Below, in pieces: positions 52,966-61,805 of a DNA stretch of 64,000 nt. Numbering within the stretch: position 1 is the stretch's first letter; every line of letters begins with the position of its first letter. The notes beneath the pieces are model-generated. The model was not told the origin of the DNA. It did not search any database and saw nothing but the letters and a program-made list of their open reading frames with translations. Origin of the DNA: Bacteroidetes bacterium UBA6221 (GTDB taxonomy: Bacteria > Bacteroidota > Bacteroidia > Chitinophagales > Chitinophagaceae); the NCBI GenBank assembly GCA_002421685.1, contig DISB01000023.1, positions 62,001-126,000 on the forward strand, given 5' to 3'. A program made the translations under genes and the position numbers.

Positions 52966-54075
52966 CTACAACCTTTCCTTTATCATACTGATAAAATCGT
53001 CGAACAAATACCGCGAATCGTGGGGGCCGGGCGTACTCTCGGGATGGTATTGCACCGAAAACGCCGGTTTGTCTTTCACTCTTATGCCTTCTATGGAACC
53101 ATCGTTCAGGTTCACATGGGTTATCTCTATCCTGTCCGACTTCCGTGCCGATTCTGGGTCTACACCAAAGCCGTGATTCTGGGTGGTTATTTCCGATTTG
53201 CCTGTCACCAGGTTCTTCACAGGATGGTTGAGGCCCCTGTGCCCGTGGTGCATTTTGAAGGTGGGTATATCATGGGCACGCGCCAGTATCTGGTGGCCCA
53301 GGCATATACCAAACAGCGGCTTTTCTTCATCTATAGCCTGTTTCACCGTTGCCACAGCATAGTCCATGGCTGCCGGATCGCCGGGGCCATTGGAAACAAA
53401 TATCCCGTGCGGGTCAAATTCTGCCAGTTCGCCATAAGTAGATTTTGCGGGATACACCTTCAGGTATGCCCCCCTGTCTGCCATGTTTTGAAGGATATGC
53501 CGTTTTACACCGTAGTCCAGTACAGCAATACGTATAGCCGCGTTTTTATCGCCAAAGTAGTAAGGCTCTTTGGTAGATACATAAGAGGAAAGCTCCAGCC
53601 CTGCCATATCAGGAACTGCTTCCAGCTCTTTTCGTAAGGCTTCTATCTCCTGTTTTTCGGTAGATATCACGCAATTCATAGCCCCTTTGCTCCTGATGTG
53701 CTGCACGAGGGCGCGGGTATCTATATCGTGTATAGCTACTATGTTGTTCTTTACCAGGTATGTTTCCAGGCTTTCATCGGCTATCATCCTGCTATATCGT
53801 TCAGAAATATTTTTGCAGATGAGCCCTCTTATTTTTACGGAATCACTTTCAGTGTCTTCTTTCTTCACACCATAATTGCCGATATATACCGTGTTCATTA
53901 TCAGCACTTGACCGTAGTAAGAAGGGTCTGTAAACACTTCCTGGTAACCGGTCATTCCTGTATTAAAGCAAATTTCGCCGCTTGTTGTACCTTTTGCACC
54001 AAAAGACTTTCCCTTCAGGAAGGTACCGTCTTCCAGCAGCAGGTATGCGGGTGCATATTCTGTTTGTGTAGGCAT
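52966..54075 (-). CDS. carA: Carbamoyl phosphate synthase small subunit
   Basis: This 369-residue glutaminase supplies ammonia to CarB for carbamoyl phosphate, feeding arginine and pyrimidine synthesis. The N-terminal CPSase domain is LLLEDGTFLKGKSFGAKGTT, then FNTGMTGYQEVFTDPSY. The class I amidotransferase domain has the catalytic Cys in LFGICLGHQILARAH and the His/Glu in VQYHPESTPGPHDSR. The ATG at 54075 (MPTQTEY) is used rather than the frame start at 54129, and a -7 element lies at 54095-54102. carB is not adjacent, as is common in this phylum. Confidence 0.95.
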   Translation of the reverse strand: MPTQTEYAPAYLLLEDGTFLKGKSFGAKGTTSGEICFNTGMTGYQEVFTDPSYYGQVLIMNTVYIGNYGVKKEDTESDSVKIRGLICKNISERYSRMIADESLETYLVKNNIVAIHDIDTRALVQHIRSKGAMNCVISTEKQEIEALRKELEAVPDMAGLELSSYVSTKEPYYFGDKNAAIRIAVLDYGVKRHILQNMADRGAYLKVYPAKSTYGELAEFDPHGIFVSNGPGDPAAMDYAVATVKQAIDEEKPLFGICLGHQILARAHDIPTFKMHHGHRGLNHPVKNLVTGKSEITTQNHGFGVDPESARKSDRIEITHVNLNDGSIEGIRVKDKPAFSVQYHPESTPGPHDSRYLFDDFISMIKERL

Positions 54076-54094
54076 TTTTAAAAAACAAATTGTG

Positions 54095-54102
54095 CAAATG
54101 TA
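54095..54102 (-). promoter_or_regulatory. -7 element of carA
   Basis: Minus-strand TACATTTG fits TAnnTTTG and lies 19 bases upstream of the ATG at 54075. A TTTG is found further upstream, at a longer than usual spacing (24). Confidence 0.5.
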
Positions 54103-54133
54103 AGAAAACTTGAGCTTTGAGAAAAACAAAGCT

Positions 54134-54412
54134 TTAAATAGACCTCATGAGGAAGTATAAAGCCAGGGTGATAGCTATCAATGTATAGAACAGCGCATTT
54201 ACCTTATTGCTTTTGCGATAGTAGTCTTTGAGTTTCTCGTGAAAAGTGTTGCGTATCGTTACCTTATTGTAAAATAACAAAGAATTAAAGAAAAGAGAGA
54301 AGTAATTTTTATGCAGGCTTACGGAAATAATAGAAACCTTAACTATGGCGAAGATGGCGAACATTACTATTATTAGTATCGGGGCCATATCTACTATCAG
54401 GTTACGTATCAT
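54134..54412 (-). CDS. Small two-helix membrane protein of unknown function
   Basis: This 92-residue protein is not recognised. One helix spans about residues 10-30 (APILIIVMFAIFAIVKVSII), a second about 73-89 (ALFYTLIAITLALYFLM), with a basic middle (FHEKLKDYYRKSNKVN). It lies upstream of carA on the same strand, with the carA promoter between them, so the two are probably separate units. Confidence 0.55.
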   Translation of the reverse strand: MIRNLIVDMAPILIIVMFAIFAIVKVSIISVSLHKNYFSLFFNSLLFYNKVTIRNTFHEKLKDYYRKSNKVNALFYTLIAITLALYFLMRSI

Positions 54413-54586
54413 CTATTTTTACCGGCGTTGTTTTGGTACAGATTAAAATAACTCCGATAAGGTCTATATAAATATAGCGTTACCAAACTGACAACTTTTT
54501 ATTATCCGCAAATATGAGACCAAAAAAGTGGATAGAAAAATTTTTTGGCATCAAGAAATACACATATAGAAAACCAAAATACCGTG

Positions 54587-54616
54587 TTTGCTAAAAAATA
54601 ATATAAGTTAATTTTG
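54587..54616 (+). promoter_or_regulatory. Promoter of the YdcF-type gene
   Basis: TTTG (54587-54590) and TAATTTTG (54609-54616) are 18 bases apart. The GTG start at 54621 is only four bases after the -7 element, so the message should be leaderless. Confidence 0.5.
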
Positions 54617-54620
54617 AGCA

Positions 54621-55133
54621 GTGAAACAAACAGATACAATATTGATAGTACTCGGTTATCCTGCAGATGAGAACGGCAATCCCGGGCCAATACTGCAGGC
54701 CAGGCTCGACAAAGCCATTGAGCTGTATAACGCAGGTATGGCCGCAAGAATAATCGTTACAGGGGCTGCGGTGGACAATGAATTTGTGGAATCGGAAGTA
54801 ATGGCTGTGTACCTGGTGCATAAAGGTATTCCGCACGGCGACATATATATAGAGTCGAGCGCACGCAATACCTACGAGAATGCCGTTATGGTCAGCCGCA
54901 TCATGCACGAAAAGGGATATAAAAATGCAATTGTAGTTACCTCAAGCTTCCACCGTATGCGGGCCCGGAAGTTCTTTTCACGACACTTGGATAACGTGAC
55001 TATCGCTACCGCCCCCTTCCCAAAAGACTTTCCCGCGGGTAAACGACTGCTGTACCAATTGAAGGAATATATCATCATCCTATTGTTTAACCTGGGCCTG
55101 CTCAACAACAGGTACTCCATTCAACGGACCTGA
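54621..55133 (+). CDS. YdcF/DUF218 family protein
   Basis: This 170-residue protein matches the DUF218/YdcF family: TILIVLGYPADENGNPGPIL at the N-terminus, then ARLDKAIELYNAGMAARIIV, SEVMAVYLVHKGIPHGDIYI, ESSARNTYENAVM and VVTSSFHRMRARKFF. Relatives include SanA and ElyC, which affect envelope or vancomycin resistance, but this member has no membrane anchor at its start. The start codon is GTG at 54621. The next gene begins four bases after the stop. Confidence 0.82.
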   Translation: MKQTDTILIVLGYPADENGNPGPILQARLDKAIELYNAGMAARIIVTGAAVDNEFVESEVMAVYLVHKGIPHGDIYIESSARNTYENAVMVSRIMHEKGYKNAIVVTSSFHRMRARKFFSRHLDNVTIATAPFPKDFPAGKRLLYQLKEYIIILLFNLGLLNNRYSIQRT

Positions 55134-55137
55134 CAGC

Positions 55138-55569
55138 GTGGCGAAAAAAAACGGCCCGGATCCCAAAGAAATACTTGAGCAATTATACAAACTCAGGTGG
55201 CTGGACAAGTACAGCACTTTCCACAAAATAGTACCCGGTGTGGAAGATACCCCCGATAGGGAAAAAGAGATTATTATCAGTATTGTAGAAGGCTGCTGCA
55301 CAGCCTTGATACGCTTATACTCACCTAAGAAAACACCGGCCGTTGCTTCCGTCCGGTCAACCGTCCTGAAATATATGGACATGGTATCTTACGCACCCGT
55401 GTGCATAGAAAACCGGGACTTTGGTTACGAACTTTGCTGGTACATTGCCGAAAAAACCGGTATCTCCATACGCAAATACACTGAAACTAAAGTGTATGGC
55501 TATTGGCGTGTAGAAGGTAATCGCCTGAAAGAAGTAACCAAAAGAGGGAAAAAGACAAAAATCAATTAA
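55138..55569 (+). CDS. Hypothetical protein downstream of the YdcF-type gene
   Basis: The 143-residue product is not recognised. It is a basic, soluble-looking protein (MAKKNGPDPKEILEQLYKLR, then GVEDTPDREKEIIISIVEGC, ending TKRGKKTKIN) with a GTG start. It follows the YdcF-type gene by four bases, so the two are probably co-transcribed. No function can be deduced. Confidence 0.6.
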   Translation: MAKKNGPDPKEILEQLYKLRWLDKYSTFHKIVPGVEDTPDREKEIIISIVEGCCTALIRLYSPKKTPAVASVRSTVLKYMDMVSYAPVCIENRDFGYELCWYIAEKTGISIRKYTETKVYGYWRVEGNRLKEVTKRGKKTKIN

Positions 55570-55630
55570 TGCTCTGCATCCTCCCTCTATTCACTCAACC
55601 TTTTACACCTGAAATTGTTTTTTATATGTC

Positions 55631-57451
55631 ATGCAACTACAACTCAGGGACTATGCGCTTATCGGTAACTCGCGCGCGGCAGCGCTCATAAGCAAAGATG
55701 GTTCCATAGACTGGTGCTGCCTGCCGGAATTTCATTCACCAAGCATTTTCGCCGCTATACTGGACAAGGAGAAAGGCGGCTCATTTGCCCTATCACCTGC
55801 GGGCCGGTACAAGTCGATACAACATTATGTAGACGATACCAACGTGGTATGCACACTTTTTACCACGGCAGAAGGCATTGCACGAATCACGGACTGCTTT
55901 GTAGCCATGGAAGAGGAAGCAAAAAAGAAAGAGCTGTTTCCCGACCACGAAATACTGCGGGTAGTAGAAGGCATATCCGGAGAGGTGGAATTCAAATTTG
56001 AATTCAGGCCAAGGGTTTATTACGGAAAAATCGCCCCGAAATTAGTTGACAGGGGTAAGCTGGGCATCCAGTTTTTCTGGCAGGAAGGCACTTATATTTT
56101 GAACAGCACCCTGGATGTGGGAGTGACCGGCATATCGGGTAAAGATGGCGGAGCGGTAGCGCGGTTTAGTATCGCGGGTGGTGAACGGATTATCTTTTCG
56201 CTGAGCTATACCAACCAGGCACCGGCCATAATACCCAAACTGGAGCGTACAGGCTATGAACGCATGCAGGGGACTGTTGCCTATTGGCAAAACTGGATGA
56301 GTGGGTGCGCCTACTCAGGTCTATACGAAGCGCATGTAAGGAGAAGCGCGCTGGTCCTCAAACTGCTTACACACGCCCCATCGGGGGCTATCGTGGCAGC
56401 ACCCACTACCTCGCTGCCCGAAGAAATAGGCGGAGAACGTAATTGGGATTACAGGTATTGCTGGCTGAGAGACGCGTCCATTACAGTACGGGCCCTCAGA
56501 AAACTTGGATTTGCAAAAGAGATGGAAGCATATATGAGCTGGATGCTGCATGCTACAAGGCTAACAGCGCCTGAGTTGCAGGTATTGTATTCCGTATATG
56601 GCGACGCGACGCTAAAGGAGGAAAATTTATCGTGGTTGAGCGGGTACAAAAATTCAGCACCGGTGCGTATAGGCAACAAAGCGCACGGCCAGTTTCAACT
56701 GGACGTATACGGAGAAGTGCTGGATGCGGTATACTATTATTCGGAATATGCGGGAAACCTTAGTAACAGTTCACAGAAATTTGTATCAGGTTTGGGTGAA
56801 GTGATATGCAGGCAATGGACCATACCCGACAACGGCATATGGGAAATAAGAAGAGCAGGGCGGCATCATACACACTCAAAAGCAATGGCATGGGTAGGAC
56901 TGGACAGGTTGGTAAAACTGTGTGGGAAATATGGCTGGAGCCAGAAACTGGAAAAAAAATTCAGCGATACGGCGCGCGCTATCTCTGATGAAATAGAAAG
57001 CAAGGGATTTAATATGGCAACGGGAACGTACACCAGCGAGTTTGGTGGCGACAAACTGGACGCCAGCCTGCTGACATTGCCCCTCACAGGATATTGCAGC
57101 GTAAACTCTCCCAGGATGAGAGCCACAATGAAAGAGATAAGCAATCGCCTGATGGAAAACAACCTGCTCTACAGGTACAAGTCGCTGCCAGACGGCGTGA
57201 GCGGACGAGATACAGCTTTTGCGCTCTGTAATTTCTGGCTGGCTGAGAACCTGGCTATGCTGGGCGATATTGATCGTGCAAAAGAATTGTTTGAGGCAGT
57301 AATAAATAAAGCCGGGCCTACCCTGCTTCTGTCGGAAGAAATAGATACCGATACCGGCGAGTTGCTGGGCAACTACCCGCAGGGGTTCAGCCATATAGGA
57401 CTGGTAAATGCCGCCTATGCAATAAACAAGGCGATAAACAAAGGGAAATGA
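55631..57451 (+). CDS. Glycoside hydrolase family 15 protein (glucoamylase/trehalase-like)
   Basis: This 606-residue enzyme has the GH15 layout. The N-terminal beta domain includes DYALIGNSRAAALISKDGSI and DWCCLPEFHSPSIFAAILD. The (alpha/alpha)6 barrel shows EEIGGERNWDYRYCWLRDAS, the signature of this family. The end has LLSEEIDTDTGELLGNYPQG and FSHIGLVNAAY with the candidate catalytic glutamate. There is no signal peptide, so it should act in the cytoplasm on trehalose or maltodextrin-like glucosides; the exact substrate is not determined by sequence. It overlaps the next gene by four bases (ATGA). Confidence 0.9.
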   Translation: MQLQLRDYALIGNSRAAALISKDGSIDWCCLPEFHSPSIFAAILDKEKGGSFALSPAGRYKSIQHYVDDTNVVCTLFTTAEGIARITDCFVAMEEEAKKKELFPDHEILRVVEGISGEVEFKFEFRPRVYYGKIAPKLVDRGKLGIQFFWQEGTYILNSTLDVGVTGISGKDGGAVARFSIAGGERIIFSLSYTNQAPAIIPKLERTGYERMQGTVAYWQNWMSGCAYSGLYEAHVRRSALVLKLLTHAPSGAIVAAPTTSLPEEIGGERNWDYRYCWLRDASITVRALRKLGFAKEMEAYMSWMLHATRLTAPELQVLYSVYGDATLKEENLSWLSGYKNSAPVRIGNKAHGQFQLDVYGEVLDAVYYYSEYAGNLSNSSQKFVSGLGEVICRQWTIPDNGIWEIRRAGRHHTHSKAMAWVGLDRLVKLCGKYGWSQKLEKKFSDTARAISDEIESKGFNMATGTYTSEFGGDKLDASLLTLPLTGYCSVNSPRMRATMKEISNRLMENNLLYRYKSLPDGVSGRDTAFALCNFWLAENLAMLGDIDRAKELFEAVINKAGPTLLLSEEIDTDTGELLGNYPQGFSHIGLVNAAYAINKAINKGK

Positions 57452-57915
57452 ATATCGGGAATATCATATTGTGGGGATTTTCTTCAACCATTGTGCTGAC
57501 GACCATTATGGCGGCATCAAAACCAATGGGCCTTACGCGTATGGATATACCATTTTTGTTGGGCACGATGGTGACATCTAACCGGAACCGTGCCCCGGCA
57601 GTGGGATTTATATTGCACCTGGCGATAGGCTTACTCTTCGCACTCCTCTATGCTGTTTTATTTGACGCCGCTGACATCCATACCTGGTGGTTCGGCGCTC
57701 TTGTGGGGTTTGTTCACGGATGTTTTGTATTGTCCGTAGGTATGCAGATCATCGCTTCGTTTCACCCCAGGATGGCGCACCCCTACCAGGGACCTACACC
57801 TACGAAACAATTGCAGCCACCGGGTTTCTTTGCCCTGAACTATGGCATCGGCACACCGATAGTGACATTAATAGTGCATATAATATTCGGCGCCGTATTG
57901 GGGGTATTCCTCTAA
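57448..57915 (+). CDS. Four-helix membrane protein of unknown function
   Basis: This 155-residue protein has about four membrane helices (IILWGFSSTIVLTTIMAASK; ILHLAIGLLFALLYAVLF; ALVGFVHGCFVLSVGMQII; IVTLIVHIIFGAVLGVFL). Short polar loops contain HPRMAHPYQGPTPTKQLQPP. It overlaps the GH15 gene by four bases, so the two are translated together. Similar proteins are common near glycosidases or stress genes, but no function is established. Confidence 0.65.
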   Translation: MNIGNIILWGFSSTIVLTTIMAASKPMGLTRMDIPFLLGTMVTSNRNRAPAVGFILHLAIGLLFALLYAVLFDAADIHTWWFGALVGFVHGCFVLSVGMQIIASFHPRMAHPYQGPTPTKQLQPPGFFALNYGIGTPIVTLIVHIIFGAVLGVFL

Positions 57916-57922
57916 CAAAAAA

Positions 57923-57952
57923 CAGGCGGGCCTCAAGCTGAGGTCCCGCCTG
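57923..57952 (+). terminator. Terminator after the GH15/membrane protein operon
   Basis: CAGGCGGG-CCTCA pairs with TGAGG-T-CCCGCCTG around a three-base loop, eight bases after the stop. The flank on the left is A-rich, so it may also serve the convergent M23 gene on the minus strand. Confidence 0.7.
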
Positions 57953-57974
57953 CAACAGAGCAACACTGTTTTCC

Positions 57975-60086
57975 TTATTTCGACCAAATGCCTTCAAACC
58001 TCGCAGTACCGCCATCGCTGTAGCCGGCAATACAACGGGTGAGGTAGCCATTATTGAGCATGGAGTTATACTCTGCCTGGAACTGGTTGGCCGAAAGATG
58101 GTATTTCTCCCACCATGTATTGTAGTTGGGTTGGTTTTTGTACCAGATACCGCTCAGCCTGGGCTTGCCGCCTTTTATATATGCATCAAGGTATACCAGC
58201 TTGAACTTCTCTTTATCAGTATATTGTTTGAATGCATCTCCGAATTCCTGCAGCGTCATATCGGGGCGCAGGTAAAAGCCACCGGTATTCTTCTTCTCCC
58301 ACAATGCGGTAACGTAGGTTTGCCCACCGGTATGTACGCAGGAAACATTCGTTGGCACCCAGCCGGCTTTCCAATGTTTCTGAAAATTGCTTTCGTGCCA
58401 TGCCAACGTACGCCCGTGATAAGCCATCCAATCCACTTTATTGTCTTTTACCCATACAGCAGCATACTTTACCTTACTCTTAGACATGTAAGAGTTGACA
58501 TTGATAAGACGGAAGCCTGCCTTCACCCATTTGTTAAATTCCGCCTGGTAACCGGCCCCGTCCATACCATGACGCGCCACCCATTGTATACCCTTCGACG
58601 GTCTGAAAATGACATTGAAATATGTCTTGCCCGCAACCTCGTAGCCATCTACCCATATAGGGTAATAACCGCAGGTCCATACCTTGTCAAATTCCTGCTG
58701 GTACAGGCTTTCTGAAACGCCAAACCTGCACACTTCGCCCCAGTTGGTGGGATAGGCGCAATACGGATGCACCTCTGAAGGGTGAATGAAACTGGCCTTG
58801 CTCTTCAAGCCGGGAATACCCTGTTTGTTCAGCGCCGACCAGTTTACGTTCGATTTCGGCTTAGGATACTCGGCCTGTCCGATTACGAAACCATTATTAA
58901 ACAGGAGTGGCCGGAAAATACCACCTTCGGGCTCTGCATCATTTTTATAAGTCTTGATGTGGATATGCAGGTGCGGGCCAGAAGAGTTGCCGGAGTTGCC
59001 GGCCTTACCCAGCAGGTCGCCTTTTTTGACGGTTGCACCATTTTTCAGAAATTTTGAAGTGAGCGAACCTTTTTGCATGTGGGCATACAGCGCTACCACA
59101 TTGCCGTGGCGAATATAAAAATGGTTACCGGAACCGCCGTAGTCGAATGAGCCCCAAAGTTCATCCTTTTGCTTTTTCATTCCCGCATCGGAGCCGTCCG
59201 GTTTCCAGTTGTTGGGAATATTATTCTCAAAATGCAGCACAACACCATCGGCCATTGCATACACGGGCTTGCCCCATATGCGGCTATGCGAGTTTTCCGA
59301 TCCGTCTTTGCCGGGGTATACACCTGTCCATTTTTTATCGCGGTAGGCTTGCACGCCGATGTCGTAGGCAAATACCTGGTCGCCGCCGCCGTGCATGGAG
59401 TAGCTGCTCAGGTATTCATCCGCTTCAAAATCGCCTGGCTTGAAAGGCAGGCTCAACGCGCCGGAGTATGGTTTCAGCGTGCGGGTGGTGGAGATGGCGC
59501 CTGAATAATTTTTGAAATAGAATTTCAAAGTTGCACTATCGGGGAATGGATTATCCCAAAAAACAATATCGCCGTTTTCGTGGTAAGGTCTGCTGTTTTG
59601 CCATGCCCATGCGTAGCCCGGGTCTATAATGAGTTTGTCAGAAGGAAGATATATTTCCTTCTTCAGCGTCTGCGCGCCTTTTTTATATTCAATAACTACC
59701 TTGTCCAAATCGTAGGTTTCGGTGCCTTTGTTGTACACCACTGCGCGCACTGAAAACTGCGCCATGGGCGATTCGAGGCTGGTAAAGCCCGGTGTGTGGT
59801 GAAACACCAGGTTGTCGCCCTCCTTTGGCTCAAGGGTTATTTCAATACCCTTGGGCGAGGTGCTGACCTTTTGAAATACATCGGCCTTCAGGCGTGCTGC
59901 CTGGAACTTTATGGGCTGTTCCACCTTAAAGTCATAATGCCGTATCTGGGCAATGCTGCCGGGCTTTGCCGACAGCGTTGCAGCTTTTTTGGTTGAAGCG
60001 GTTGCTGCTTTTCTTACAGCAACCTTCTTTGCCGGTGCAGCGGCCTTGCTTGCCGCAACCGCTCGTTTTACAATTTTAGCAGCCAT
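57975..60086 (-). CDS. M23-type peptidase with Ala/Lys-rich N-terminus and C-terminal tandem repeats
   Basis: The 703-residue protein has three parts. The first 45 residues are Ala/Lys-rich and histone-H1-like (VKRAVAASKAAAPAKKVAVR) with no signal peptide. A LysM-less M23 (LytM) domain at about 250-400 contains the zinc-site pieces SHSRIWGKPVYAMADGVVLH and SGPHLHIHI (HxH). The C-terminal 250 residues hold about five repeats with a W-x-x-x-HG...FQxxFxxW pattern (RHGMDGAGYQAEFNKWVKAG; LSANQFQAEYNSML), the bacterial tandem repeat domain type. It should cleave peptidoglycan or other peptide crosslinks, but how it is exported is unclear. The ATG at 60086 is preferred over a TTG at 60092. Confidence 0.8.
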   Translation of the reverse strand: MAAKIVKRAVAASKAAAPAKKVAVRKAATASTKKAATLSAKPGSIAQIRHYDFKVEQPIKFQAARLKADVFQKVSTSPKGIEITLEPKEGDNLVFHHTPGFTSLESPMAQFSVRAVVYNKGTETYDLDKVVIEYKKGAQTLKKEIYLPSDKLIIDPGYAWAWQNSRPYHENGDIVFWDNPFPDSATLKFYFKNYSGAISTTRTLKPYSGALSLPFKPGDFEADEYLSSYSMHGGGDQVFAYDIGVQAYRDKKWTGVYPGKDGSENSHSRIWGKPVYAMADGVVLHFENNIPNNWKPDGSDAGMKKQKDELWGSFDYGGSGNHFYIRHGNVVALYAHMQKGSLTSKFLKNGATVKKGDLLGKAGNSGNSSGPHLHIHIKTYKNDAEPEGGIFRPLLFNNGFVIGQAEYPKPKSNVNWSALNKQGIPGLKSKASFIHPSEVHPYCAYPTNWGEVCRFGVSESLYQQEFDKVWTCGYYPIWVDGYEVAGKTYFNVIFRPSKGIQWVARHGMDGAGYQAEFNKWVKAGFRLINVNSYMSKSKVKYAAVWVKDNKVDWMAYHGRTLAWHESNFQKHWKAGWVPTNVSCVHTGGQTYVTALWEKKNTGGFYLRPDMTLQEFGDAFKQYTDKEKFKLVYLDAYIKGGKPRLSGIWYKNQPNYNTWWEKYHLSANQFQAEYNSMLNNGYLTRCIAGYSDGGTARFEGIWSK

Positions 60087-60219
60087 GATCAATGTTTTAG
60101 ATTAATGAATTCTTTGTAAAATATTGTGGCTGCAAGCTACGCCGACGCTACATTCAGGCTTACGTTCCGAGCACGCGATTATTTTGCGTAGAAATACGCA
60201 TTTTTTATCGGAGAAATTT

Positions 60220-61149
60220 TTATAGCGGCTTGATCGTCTTCACATTACGTTGTATGCCCTGCCATTTGCTGCGCTTGAGCGGCGAGTTTTTGAATATCTT
60301 TCTAAATGCTTCTTCCGTCATGGTTTCCCATTCGCCTATGGATAGATTGAGTATTTCGGGAATGGGCGTGAAGGCTGGTTCGTGGTGTGGTTTTGAGAAA
60401 CGGTTCCAGGGGCAGACGTCCTGGCAAATATCGCAGCCAAACATCCAGCCCTGCATTTTATCGTGATATTCACCGGGTATCAGTGCGTCCTTCAGTTCGA
60501 TAGTGAAATAAGAAATGCACTTGCTGCCATCCACCACCTTGTCGCCGGTTATGGCATCTGTAGGACATGCATCGATACAGCGCGTGCAGGTGCCGCAGTG
60601 GTCTGTATGAAAGGGATTGTCGTAGTCCAGTTCCAGGTCGGAGATAAGTGTGGCAATAAAAAAGAAGGAGCCCGAATGTTTGGTAAGCAGGTTAGCGTTT
60701 TTGCCTATCCAGCCGAGGCCGCTGCGACGGGCCCACGCGCGTTCCAGCACAGGGGCGCTGTCCACAAATCCCCTGCCCTGCACTTCGCCTATGTTCTGAT
60801 GAATAAAATGAAGCAGTTGGTTCAGCTTATCGCGGATAACATAATGATAATCGGTGCCCCAGGCGTATTTGGATATTTTAGGCGCATCATCGTCCTGCCT
60901 TTGTTCAGGGTAATAATTGAGCAACAAAGTAATAACAGACTTTGCACCGGGCACTAATTTTGTTGGGTCGGTGCGCAGGTCGAAGTAGCGCTCCATGTAC
61001 TGCATAGAGCCATGATAGCCCTTGTTCAGCCATTGCTCCAGGCGGCGGGCATCGTCGTCCAGCGGTACTGCTTTAGCTATACCGCAGGCATCGAAACCCA
61101 GGCGTTGTGCTTCCTGTTTTATGAGTGCTGTATGTTTTGTTGTGGTCAT
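60220..61149 (-). CDS. queG: Epoxyqueuosine reductase
   Basis: This 309-residue cobalamin-dependent enzyme performs the last step of queuosine synthesis, epoxyqueuosine to queuosine in tRNA. Two [4Fe-4S] sites are visible: CGTCTRCIDACPTDAI and CDICQDVCPWNRFSK. The N-terminal part is KQEAQRLGFDACGIAKAVPL and GYHGSMQYMERYFDLRTDP. The C-terminal HEAT-like domain of longer members is missing, as usual in Bacteroidota. A frame start at 61188 lies within the dispersed palindromic repeat, so the ATG at 61149 (MTTTKHTAL) is used. Confidence 0.93.
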   Translation of the reverse strand: MTTTKHTALIKQEAQRLGFDACGIAKAVPLDDDARRLEQWLNKGYHGSMQYMERYFDLRTDPTKLVPGAKSVITLLLNYYPEQRQDDDAPKISKYAWGTDYHYVIRDKLNQLLHFIHQNIGEVQGRGFVDSAPVLERAWARRSGLGWIGKNANLLTKHSGSFFFIATLISDLELDYDNPFHTDHCGTCTRCIDACPTDAITGDKVVDGSKCISYFTIELKDALIPGEYHDKMQGWMFGCDICQDVCPWNRFSKPHHEPAFTPIPEILNLSIGEWETMTEEAFRKIFKNSPLKRSKWQGIQRNVKTIKPL

Positions 61150-61156
61150 TGTGTCC

Positions 61157-61200
61157 TTCGCGAGTGTACCCACCCCAACCCCTCCCAAGAGGGGAAGTTT
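61157..61200. repeat. Fragment of the dispersed palindromic repeat
   Basis: CGCGAGTGTACCCACC is followed by CCCCTC-CCAA-GAGGGG (61179-61194). It shares the CGCGAGTG stretch and the short hairpin theme with the element at 25803 and the fragment at 31591. It fills the gap between the queG start and the stop of the YigZ-type gene. Confidence 0.6.
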
Positions 61201-61802
61201 TATTGCTTCACATCTACCCCTCGTATCTGCCGCAACTTACTGATGTAGCTATCGGCATATTTTACAGGAATGCCTGCTTCCACTTCGCAAAACAGTTGCA
61301 GGTCTTGTTTATAAATAGTCGCCTCGCTTTGTTTCAGCAGGTGCATTACCTCGTTCATCGCAGGATAGTCAAAGGTAAGTGATAGTTTTTCTTCTATCCA
61401 TTTTTCCACAATTTCCGCTTTGGAAAGGGCTTCGGCGGTAGCGGTTTTGTAAGCGTTTATCAGCCCCGGCACACCCAGCAGAGAGCCACCAAAATAGCGC
61501 ACTATGACAACCAGCACATTAGTAAGTCCTGCGCTGTCTATCTGCCCCAGCATAGGTTTGCCCGCGCTGCCCGATGGCTCTCCATCGTCATTGGCGCGGA
61601 ATAGGGTACCATCGGTACCTATACGAAAAGCATAACAATGATGCACGGCCTTGGGATGCTCTTTTTTTAATGCCTTTACTTTTTCTTTTACTTCTTCTAC
61701 ATCCTGTACGGGATATGCAAAGCCGAAAAATTTGCTGCCCCTGTCGCGAAAATCGGAAGTGGTAGGTGCTGTGATGGTCTTGTATGTATATTGTTCTTCC
61801 AT
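61200..61802 (-). CDS. YigZ/IMPACT family protein
   Basis: This 200-residue protein has the UPF0029/IMPACT domain: GSKFFGFAYPVQDVEEVKEK, then PKAVHHCYAFRIGTDGTLFR and SGSAGKPMLGQIDSAGLTNV, followed by VRYFGGSLLGVPGLINAY. A smaller C-terminal ferredoxin-like domain completes it. Relatives bind nucleotides or influence translation in eukaryotes; the bacterial role is not known. It follows the DMT gene by three bases on the same strand, so the two are co-transcribed. Confidence 0.9.
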   Translation of the reverse strand: MEEQYTYKTITAPTTSDFRDRGSKFFGFAYPVQDVEEVKEKVKALKKEHPKAVHHCYAFRIGTDGTLFRANDDGEPSGSAGKPMLGQIDSAGLTNVLVVIVRYFGGSLLGVPGLINAYKTATAEALSKAEIVEKWIEEKLSLTFDYPAMNEVMHLLKQSEATIYKQDLQLFCEVEAGIPVKYADSYISKLRQIRGVDVKQ

Positions 61803-61805
61803 TAT

